A stretch of DNA of 9,690 nucleotides, from assembly GCA_016208665.1 (NCBI GenBank), contig JACQXT010000019.1, positions 10,599-20,288 on the forward strand, written 5' to 3'. The translations under genes were made by a program, and so were the position numbers. Below, in pieces: positions 1 through 6,247 of this stretch. The number at the start of each line of letters is the position of its first letter. Positions within the stretch are counted from its first letter, which is position 1. The notes beneath the pieces are model-generated. The model was not told the DNA's origin and did not search any database. It saw only the letters and a program-made list of their open reading frames with translations. Source of the stretch: Chitinivibrionia bacterium. Lineage in GTDB: Bacteria; Krumholzibacteriota; Krumholzibacteriia; WVZY01.

Positions 1-75
1 CGCGGCTCACCGTATCGTACGCGAACCGGAGACGGCTGTCCAGTCCAATTGACTTCGTTTGGCTGTTGCGATTCG

Positions 76-84
76 TGCTATAAT
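76..84 (+). promoter_or_regulatory. Extended -10 promoter of the SIMPL gene
   Basis: The sequence TGCTATAAT (76-84) is a perfect extended -10 element: TG at 76-77, one base, then consensus TATAAT at 79-84. Transcription would start near 90, about 40 bases before the ATG at 130. A TTGACT lies at 49-54, but its 24-base spacing to the -10 is too long for an ordinary sigma-70 pair, so the TG extension probably carries this promoter. Confidence 0.6.
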
Positions 85-129
85 TCCCGTGTCCTTGCGG
101 CATGATCCGTTGAACGAATGGAGGAAGCA

Positions 130-676
130 ATGAATGACAGAGACGTGCGCGCGCCGTTTGTGCTTGGAGCATTCATATGTTTGGGATTGGTTCTGCTCGG
201 GTACTTGTTGGCGGGCGGTGTCACGAATATCAGGGCCTTGAACAGAACCGTCGAGGTGAAGGGGCTGTCCGAACGCGAAGTGCCTGCGAATATCGCCATC
301 TGGCCGATCAAATTCAGAGAAGCGGATAACAATTTGAACGATCTTTTCTCTACGATGCAGCGGAAGAACGTCGTAATCATGGAGTTTTTAAAAAGCCGGG
401 GGTTCAAGGAGAGCGAAATCACTGCCTCCGCTCCCTCCGTCGTGGATAAGCAGGCTCAGGAATATATTGAACGACATTAAACCCGGCATGATCGAAGAGG
501 CGACGAAGAATGCCAGCGAAGTCGCCGAGAAGTTCGCCCGGCACTCGAACAGCAAACTTGGGAAAATCAAGCGGGCGTCGCAGGGGCAATTTTCGATAGA
601 CGACCGTGACAGCAATACCCCGCACATAAAAAAGGTGAGAGTCGTTTCGACCGTGGAGTACTACTTGACGGATTGA
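130..676 (+). pseudogene. SIMPL domain (DUF541) protein, broken by internal deletion and frameshift
   Basis: The SIMPL/DUF541 family is named after a mouse signalling protein; its bacterial members (E. coli YggE is one) are membrane-anchored or periplasmic proteins of about 230-250 aa with poorly defined function. The first part (130 to about 465) gives a short cytoplasmic start, one N-terminal membrane segment (VLGAFICLGLVLLGYLLAGG), then the typical VEVKGLSEREVPANIAIWPI strand and a region ending VDKQAQEY. The reading frame then shifts by one base. The second part, from about 467 to the TGA at 674-676, gives LNDIKPGMIEEATKNA and ends KVRVVSTVEYYLTD, the typical family C-terminus. Roughly 55-60 residues of the usual middle are missing between the halves. 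Read as it stands, the first frame stops at 478-480 after 116 codons. The start at ATG 130 follows GGAGGA (120-125) better than ATG 118, which lies inside that site. Both halves are well preserved, so the break is recent or an assembly error. Confidence 0.85.
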
Positions 677-741
677 AGCGCAGATTCGAACCCGAGCAAC
701 CATACGTATGTGGGAATACATCGCATATCGCGCATTGCTTC

Positions 742-770
742 TTGTGAGACGCACATGATTATGGTATAAT
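742..770 (+). promoter_or_regulatory. Sigma-70-type promoter of the 917-aa surface protein gene
   Basis: A -35 box TTGTGA (742-747) and a consensus -10 TATAAT (765-770) are separated by exactly 17 bases, and the -10 is preceded by TGG (762-764), an extended -10. Transcription would begin near 777, giving a leader of about 36 bases to the TTG start at 813. A 9-base direct repeat, GCATATCGC, flanks the promoter at 723-731 and 774-782. Confidence 0.7.
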
Positions 771-800
771 CAGGCATATCGCTCGAGCAAATCTTCGCCT

Positions 801-807
801 GGGGAGG
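801..807 (+). promoter_or_regulatory. Ribosome binding site that sets the TTG start at 813
   Basis: GGGGAGG lies 5 bases before TTG 813. It decides in favour of a rare TTG start, because the next in-frame ATG (codon 17) would cut away most of the signal peptide and has no such site. Confidence 0.7.
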
Positions 808-812
808 CCGCT

Positions 813-3566
813 TTGATCCGCTCACTGGTGGTATCCGCATGTATTATCGCCAATGCAGGCATGTTGTCCGCGCAGGCGCCCGGAGGAATAATAAGAATAT
901 ACGCCGATGAGCAAGGTACCGACTGCAACTTCAGCGATCAAGCTCCCGGTGTCGTTTCTTACTACCTGTTTCAAGAATACAGCCCCGGCGCCTCGGCCAT
1001 CGAGTTTCAACTGGATCTGACCGGTTTTGATTATTTCTCCTATCTCGGCGACACCAGCCCCTTCCAGCTCAAGATTGGCAATTTTCTTCAAGGCGTATCG
1101 ATTTCGTATGGAACATGTCTGTACGAAACCGTGTTTCTCGGCGCTGCTCACTTCAGAGGATTGGGAACTACTCCGCCATGCCATTATGTTCGCGCAAAGA
1201 ACCACCCGATTCCGGGCATACCTGAAGCAACTACGCCGATAGCGGTTGACTGTTGGCAGCCTCGGCAGTTTCTGCTCGTTGACGGCGGAGTGGGAGTGAT
1301 AAATCCGAGCGAAGATTGCCAGTGCCCCGATATCGCTGCACGTTGTCCCGCGATCGATTCGGGAAAGCTGTTCGGAGAACGGTACTCTGCGGATGCAGGC
1401 TTTATTGCGGATCCGCCGGGGGTGCCGCATGCATACGCCACGAGATATGTCGAGATTACACGCCTGCCCGATGAAGTGATCTATCTGTCGAGCCAGCCGG
1501 ATTCATGGGCTCCGCTTGTCGTCGACGATGATATATTGATCAATTATCAATCCGCGGGGCCCGGCCCCTACACGGTTCTCGACGATTCATTCCCGGTCAA
1601 TGTTGCTTTAGAATCGATTTTTCAGCCGGAGTTAGCCGATGAGATTCCGGTATCGGTAATTCCATTCGGGACAAGTTGCGTCAGATTCGATCTTGTCGAT
1701 ACGCAAAGAAACATTCTCGGCAATTCGAATATTTATATATACAAGCCAGCCGGCGGAGCCACCTATCTGGATATGACGTGTCCGGATCCGATAGCCGTCG
1801 AGTGCAGCGAAGAGGTGCCGGCTCCGGACATCGGCAGCGTGCTGGTGAGAGGGGACTGTACAGGCGAAATCACAGTCATTCACGCGGGCGATGTATCCAA
1901 CGGACACGGCTGTCCCGAGATTATCACTCGCACGTACCAGGCGACGGATGACTGCGGAAACATGGCGAGTTGCACGCAGGAGATCTCGATAATCGACACC
2001 GGCACTCCGGTAATCACCGGCGGCCCTGCCGACCTCGCCGTACGGTGCGCTAAGAATGTGCCGCCCGCCGACGTCGGCCTGATAACGGCTGTTGGCGACT
2101 GCGAAGGAGGAATTGTGATCACACATCGCAGCGATGCGCCGCTCAGCGATCCATGCGGCGGCTTTATCGACCGCACCTATCGTGCGACCAATGCCTGCGG
2201 GAATTTCGATGAATATGTGCAACGCATAACCGTTGACGATGACACTCCTCCGGTCATGTCGAATTGTCCGGTCGATATCGTGATCGAATGCGAGGAGGAT
2301 GTGCCGTCCACGCATCCGGCCTTCAGGGATAACTGCATCGGCACAATCGTTCCTATGTACGAGGTGTTCAGGGAGAGTCCCGACAGAATCAGAAGATTCT
2401 GGACCGCGGCGGATCGCTGCGGCAACGCGACGAGCTGCACTCAGCTACTCACTATTCGCGACACCACGCCTCCGCGGCTGAGCGGATGCTACCCATTTGA
2501 TCTGGTCGTCGACTGCGGCAACGCGATTCCGGATCCCTGGAACGTGACGCCAATCGATAATTGTGAAGGACAGCTCGCATCGTTTGCCTTCGATGAACAC
2601 CAAACAAATCCAGGCTCCTCATGCGGCAACATCATAACCAGGACGTGGACTGCAGTCGATTCCAGCGGGAATGCGGCGCGTTGCACACATCAGATTACCA
2701 TGAGGGCTTGCAGGATCATGCCGAAGGCGCTCGATTTTGGGGAGGTTATGCTCGGCTATTCGAGAATTCTCTCGTTCGTGATCTCGAATCCCAGTGCAAT
2801 CGCTTTTTCGGGGAGCGTCGCCGAAGCGAGCGATCAATTTTCAATCCGATCGGGCGGCGGCGATTACAATCTGGCCCCGGGCGAATCGCTGGTTGTCGAG
2901 GTGCGCTTCAAACCAACCAGAGGGGAGTCGGCGGAGTGCATTATACGAACCGGCTCCGAATGCGCCGAAGTGCCGGTATCGGGTGTCGGCTTTGCGACTA
3001 TCGGTGTAACCATACAATCGTATTCCGCATTCTGGCAGGATGATCATGTGGAAGTAAAGTGGCGAGTGAAAGATGTGTCGGGAGCGCTTTCCTTTGGCGC
3101 GTCCAGAGGATCAAATGATGGAAGGAATGTTGTCCTGATAGTTAATCCTGATATCGTTCAGGAGGACGATGAATTTATTCTGTATGACAGGACGGCTGTC
3201 CGCGGAGAGACATATACGTATCATGTCGAAGTCAAGGAAGATGGGATCTCCGCAACATCTTTTGAAGCTACAATAACGACTCCGGCTCTCGCATTTGCTC
3301 TCTATCAATCCCACCCCAATCCTTTTAAGGAGTCAACCGTCATAGGCTTTAATCTGGAGCGCCCTGAGAATGTCACTCTCGATGTGTTTGACATTTCAGG
3401 AATGCGCGTCTGCACTCTCTTGAATCGATCCATGAATGGGGGCGAGCATTTCACTACATGGAACGGCGAAGATACACACGGCAAGCGCGCGGCCTCCGGC
3501 ATCTATTTTTATCGTCTTAGAGCGGGAAATCAGACGCTGATACGGAAGATGGTGCTCCTGCACTGA
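813..3566 (+). CDS. Exported adhesin-like protein with four HYR-type repeats and C-terminal sorting domain
   Basis: A 917-aa protein predicted to be secreted or surface-displayed; no catalytic motif is visible, so adhesion or a structural role is an inference. Residues 1-22 form a short Sec signal peptide (cleavage near LSAQA). Residues about 25-165 are a Cys-containing domain (GTDCNFSDQAPGVVSYYLFQ) of a kind that recurs in large exported proteins of FCB candidate phyla. Residues 170-317 match nothing I recognise. Residues 318-632 hold four tandem HYR-type Ig-like repeats of about 80 aa, each beginning near CP.D..VEC and ending GN...C...I.[DI]. Residues 633-727 look like an ASPM-SPD2-Hydin / choice-of-anchor D type Ig domain (ALDFGEVMLGYSR...PVSGVGF). 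Residues 730-822 look fibronectin III-like. Residues 824-917 are the FlgD-like sorting domain (SHPNPF, VFDISG, ASGIYFYRL, RKMVLLH). The TTG start is fixed by the strong binding site at 801-807. It is the first gene of a possible two-gene unit with the 833-aa gene 76 bases downstream. Confidence 0.88.
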   Translation: MIRSLVVSACIIANAGMLSAQAPGGIIRIYADEQGTDCNFSDQAPGVVSYYLFQEYSPGASAIEFQLDLTGFDYFSYLGDTSPFQLKIGNFLQGVSISYGTCLYETVFLGAAHFRGLGTTPPCHYVRAKNHPIPGIPEATTPIAVDCWQPRQFLLVDGGVGVINPSEDCQCPDIAARCPAIDSGKLFGERYSADAGFIADPPGVPHAYATRYVEITRLPDEVIYLSSQPDSWAPLVVDDDILINYQSAGPGPYTVLDDSFPVNVALESIFQPELADEIPVSVIPFGTSCVRFDLVDTQRNILGNSNIYIYKPAGGATYLDMTCPDPIAVECSEEVPAPDIGSVLVRGDCTGEITVIHAGDVSNGHGCPEIITRTYQATDDCGNMASCTQEISIIDTGTPVITGGPADLAVRCAKNVPPADVGLITAVGDCEGGIVITHRSDAPLSDPCGGFIDRTYRATNACGNFDEYVQRITVDDDTPPVMSNCPVDIVIECEEDVPSTHPAFRDNCIGTIVPMYEVFRESPDRIRRFWTAADRCGNATSCTQLLTIRDTTPPRLSGCYPFDLVVDCGNAIPDPWNVTPIDNCEGQLASFAFDEHQTNPGSSCGNIITRTWTAVDSSGNAARCTHQITMRACRIMPKALDFGEVMLGYSRILSFVISNPSAIAFSGSVAEASDQFSIRSGGGDYNLAPGESLVVEVRFKPTRGESAECIIRTGSECAEVPVSGVGFATIGVTIQSYSAFWQDDHVEVKWRVKDVSGALSFGASRGSNDGRNVVLIVNPDIVQEDDEFILYDRTAVRGETYTYHVEVKEDGISATSFEATITTPALAFALYQSHPNPFKESTVIGFNLERPENVTLDVFDISGMRVCTLLNRSMNGGEHFTTWNGEDTHGKRAASGIYFYRLRAGNQTLIRKMVLLH
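1764..2708 (+). repeat. Four tandem HYR-type protein repeats (codons 318-632)
   Basis: Four units of about 75-82 codons start near codons 318, 397, 479 and 554. Each carries a conserved Cys soon after the start ([VD][EDR]C at 331, 412, 493, 568), a Cys before an acidic or Gly residue (349, 430, 508, 584) and a CGN or SGN turn near the end. The repeats are divergent at DNA level, so this is an old duplication. HYR domains are extracellular Ig-like folds linked to adhesion. Confidence 0.75.
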
Positions 3567-3642
3567 TAACGGCGTGATTTTCTGCAGCTCCGGTTCAGGG
3601 GCTTGATGTAAGGCTTGTTGAGAACAACACAAAGGAGCGGCT

Positions 3643-6144
3643 ATGATGAAGCTTGGATTCCTTCGATCGCAGGTCATCGTTTTGTTATTCGCCATTGTCT
3701 CATTGCCGGCGATATGCCGGGGCCATTGGTCCCCCAATGGAGTGCGAGTCGGACCGGCAGGATGCTATCCGCAGGCGGAATCCGATGGTGCAGGGGGCGC
3801 TTTTGTCACATGGTTGAGCGGGAACGGCGTCGGCTTCGATATCTCCGCGCAGCGCATTGACTGGGACGGCACCCCGTTATGGTCGAGTGAGGGGATTATC
3901 GTATTCTCCTCGGCCAATCAAGGGGCGCGACCCCAGATTGTTCGCGGTGATTCGAACGACTGTATCGTCATAGGGGGGTGCGGTTCCAGCCCCCACATCG
4001 AACTATATGCGCAGAGAATCGACGCCTCGGGTGGATTCTTATGGCAGTCGGGCGGCATAAAGCTGTTCGGCGACACATTATCCAGATCCGAGCCGAAAGC
4101 CATTCCGGACGGAGCCGGCGGCGTCATAGTAGCCGCAACATCGTATACTGTGGGATCGGATGAGTTTGATATCAGCGCCCAACGGATAGACGGCGACGGA
4201 AACCTCCTCTGGGGGGACGGCGTCACGGTCTGCTCATATCAGGGAATCCAATCTAAACCGGTCCTCGCCACGGACGGTTCGGGCGGAGCCATTATCGCCT
4301 GGCAGGATTTACGCGTGGGCCATTATTGCATCTTCGCACAGCGTATCGATGCCGAAGGAACGGCCCGGTGGAATCCGGACGGCGATCCCGTGACATTTAC
4401 GATCTACCGCGAGGAATGTCCTTCAATTGCGCCGGACGGCTCCGGGGGAGCCATCATCGCCTGGGAGGATCGCCGAAATCAACCGGCCCAGGCCGACATA
4501 TACGCTGGACAGATGGACTCGACCGGCCTCCAGCTCTGGGGATTGCAAGGAGTGGCGGTTCAGATCCTTGCTGAAAGCAGCGAGTTGAAGCCGGCGGTTG
4601 TACCTGACGGAGCGGGCGGAGCAACCATTGTGTGGGAGCAACATGAGGGCATAATCCCCACAGTCGAGGCGTATGCCATCGCTGCGAGAAGGATAAGCGC
4701 ATCGGGTACACCCATATACGGGACCATGATTCTCACTCACGAAAGCACCGTGCAGCTGAATTGTTCTGCCGCGTCCGACGGATCGGGCGGAGTTCTCGTC
4801 GCATGGGAAGACCTGCGCGACGGACAGGATATTTATGCGCAGCGAATTAATTCCGCGGGCACCGCATTATGGGAGCCATACGGCATGGGCACATGTGTCG
4901 GCATCGGTGCCGTTTATCGGCCGGTAATCACAGCTATTGGGTCCGGCAACTCTATCGTTGTCTGGGAAGATTCTCGAATCGGCGGCGAGGGCGTTTATGC
5001 CCAGCGTGTAGAGGGAGTTTACGGCGTTCACGGTTTTCCAGCGGCCTCGATCGCCGGCTTGTGCGACGTTCCCGGCGACGAGGGCGGCCTCATCCGGCTC
5101 TATGTGGAAGCGTCCGATCTCGACAACGTGCAAGAGACTTATTTCCCCGTCGCTTCATATAATGTTTGGCAACGCGTGGACGATCCCGGGACGCTGTCGA
5201 TGATTACCGCATTCGCCCGTGATGCCGGCAGTGTTAACAGTAACGGCGCGATCCCGAAGGCGGAAGTTCGAGATCTATCGATTCCCGAGAGCTGGCGCCT
5301 CACCGAAGCGGACGGCAGGTTCTTCCTTGGCGCCGAAGCGGCGGCAGCCGGCCTTCCGCCGGGAACATGGGAACTTGTGGGCAATTTCGCCGCCCTGCAG
5401 CAGGAGGAGTACATCTACCGCACATCAACCGTTATCGATTCGTCGGCATCCGGCACACCGTGGTCCGTCTATATCGTGACGACGCATTCGACGACTCCGA
5501 CGATCTGGTGGGTAAGCGATCCCGACAGCGGCTATTCGGTCGATAACCTCGCCCCCGCCATGCCGCTCGGGCTCGAAGGAAAACAGAGCCTTGCTCCCGA
5601 GGGGCTGAGCATAACCTGGAATCCGAACGATGAAGCCGACATTCGCGGCTACGCGGTCTATCGCGGCGCGAGGCCGGATTTCACGCCCAGCCCCAGAAAT
5701 CTGCTTGCCACACTGTTCGATGCGGCGTACTTCGACGACGAATGGCGGTGGGACAGCGGATACTGCTACAAGATCGTCGCCGTCGACATACACGACAATT
5801 GGAGCGCATATGCACTCCTCGATGATGCGAATGTTACGGGAAACGATCCCTCTGCAATGCCCGGGACGACGTATCTCGATCAGAACTATCCGAATCCCTT
5901 CAATCCGTGCACGACGATACGTTTCGGTTTGCAAGAGGCGGGGCGCGTGTCGCTGGTCATTTATGATACCGCTGGAAAGGTAGTTCGGATTCTCGTCGAC
6001 GAGGAGCGGAAGCGGGCCGTGTATCATGAGCACTGGGATGGCCGGGACGGGAACGGAAACGCGGTCGCAAGCGGAGTGTATTTCTGCCGGCTCGAAACGG
6101 CCGGGTCATTCAGCGTAACGCGCAAGATGACGCTTGTGCGGTAG
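3643..6144 (+). CDS. Exported protein with eight propeller-like repeats, Fn3 and C-terminal sorting domain
   Basis: An 833-aa predicted secreted protein. Residues 1-27 are a Sec signal peptide (hydrophobic VIVLLFAIVSLPAI). Residues 42-456 hold eight repeats of about 54 aa built on DG[AS]GGxIVAWED.R....DIYAQRID..G..LW, resembling beta-propeller blades; the fold is an inference. Residues 472-638 form a module that begins CDVPGDEGG and ends PDSGYSVDNLAP, with a Y.YRTSTVIDS strand, a combination I recognise from exported proteins of FCB candidate phyla. Residues 639-735 are a fibronectin III-like domain (SITWNPN..DIRGYAVYRG). Residues 742-833 are the FlgD-like sorting domain (QNYPNPFNP, YDTAGKVVR, ASGVYFCRL, RKMTLVR). 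AAAGGAG (3631-3637) sits 5 bases before ATG 3643; a second ATG follows directly at 3646. I find no good promoter in the 76-base gap from the gene before it, only a weak 6-bp hairpin (3586-3603) without a T tract, so read-through from 742-770 is likely. I see no enzyme active site; glycan or matrix binding is speculation. Confidence 0.88.
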   Translation: MMKLGFLRSQVIVLLFAIVSLPAICRGHWSPNGVRVGPAGCYPQAESDGAGGAFVTWLSGNGVGFDISAQRIDWDGTPLWSSEGIIVFSSANQGARPQIVRGDSNDCIVIGGCGSSPHIELYAQRIDASGGFLWQSGGIKLFGDTLSRSEPKAIPDGAGGVIVAATSYTVGSDEFDISAQRIDGDGNLLWGDGVTVCSYQGIQSKPVLATDGSGGAIIAWQDLRVGHYCIFAQRIDAEGTARWNPDGDPVTFTIYREECPSIAPDGSGGAIIAWEDRRNQPAQADIYAGQMDSTGLQLWGLQGVAVQILAESSELKPAVVPDGAGGATIVWEQHEGIIPTVEAYAIAARRISASGTPIYGTMILTHESTVQLNCSAASDGSGGVLVAWEDLRDGQDIYAQRINSAGTALWEPYGMGTCVGIGAVYRPVITAIGSGNSIVVWEDSRIGGEGVYAQRVEGVYGVHGFPAASIAGLCDVPGDEGGLIRLYVEASDLDNVQETYFPVASYNVWQRVDDPGTLSMITAFARDAGSVNSNGAIPKAEVRDLSIPESWRLTEADGRFFLGAEAAAAGLPPGTWELVGNFAALQQEEYIYRTSTVIDSSASGTPWSVYIVTTHSTTPTIWWVSDPDSGYSVDNLAPAMPLGLEGKQSLAPEGLSITWNPNDEADIRGYAVYRGARPDFTPSPRNLLATLFDAAYFDDEWRWDSGYCYKIVAVDIHDNWSAYALLDDANVTGNDPSAMPGTTYLDQNYPNPFNPCTTIRFGLQEAGRVSLVIYDTAGKVVRILVDEERKRAVYHEHWDGRDGNGNAVASGVYFCRLETAGSFSVTRKMTLVR
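3766..5010 (+). repeat. Eight tandem DGxGG / AQRID repeats (codons 42-456)
   Basis: The DG[AS]GG motif recurs at codons 48, 156, 211, 265, 322 and 379, with degenerate versions at about 102 (RGDSN) and 432 (IGSGN). The paired [IV][YF]AQRI[DN] motif recurs at about 69, 123, 179, 232, 288 (AGQMD), 347 (AARRI), 399 and 453. Spacing is 53-57 codons throughout, so each unit could be one four-stranded blade and the whole an eight-bladed or 7+1 propeller. Confidence 0.8.
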
Positions 6145-6183
6145 ATCCCTCGCGCGTGCGCCTCAGGAAATCGAGGAAGAAAA

Positions 6184-6222
6184 AATCCGGCTGCCGATTC
6201 ACAGCGAACCGGCAGCCGGATT
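6184..6222. terminator. Bidirectional intrinsic terminator between convergent genes
   Basis: A 13-bp perfect stem pairs 6184-6196 (AATCCGGCTGCCG) with 6210-6222 (CGGCAGCCGGATT). Inside it, TTC 6198-6200 can pair with GAA 6206-6208 after one mismatch, leaving a 5-base loop. On the minus strand the stem runs into six U (6185-6180), a textbook intrinsic terminator for the peptidase gene that stops at 6248. On the plus strand the tail is only ATTCGTTTG, so termination of the 833-aa gene here should be weaker. Confidence 0.85.
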
Positions 6223-6247
6223 CGTTTGCGATAGAGCCGGCTCAGCG

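Noticed and set aside
2..52. A short open frame that ends in TGA at 50-52 could be the tail of an upstream gene.
   Set aside because: Only 16 codons are visible, with no recognisable motif, and other frames are open as well. It cannot be told from chance.
49..84. TTGACT (49-54) as the -35 partner of TATAAT (79-84).
   Set aside because: The spacer is 24 bases, too long for a sigma-70 pair. The TG extension explains the promoter better.
701..710. Palindrome CATACGTATG after the broken SIMPL gene.
   Set aside because: Ten bases without an extended stem or T tract; common by chance, not a terminator.
3586..3603. Hairpin AGCTCC/GGGGCT between the 917-aa and 833-aa genes as a terminator.
   Set aside because: Only 6 bp with a G-U pair and no following T run; it would not stop transcription well.
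3766..5010. Reading the eight repeats as FG-GAP/VCBS or delta-60 repeats.
   Set aside because: The units lack the DxNxDG calcium loop of FG-GAP and the GKI.v.G...D..FG pattern of delta-60; only the propeller-like periodicity is shared.
5425..6033. Long antisense frames inside the big genes (for example 5425-6033 and 1632-2315, minus strand).
   Set aside because: They are shadows of strong coding frames with recognisable domains and have Arg/His-rich, motif-free translations.
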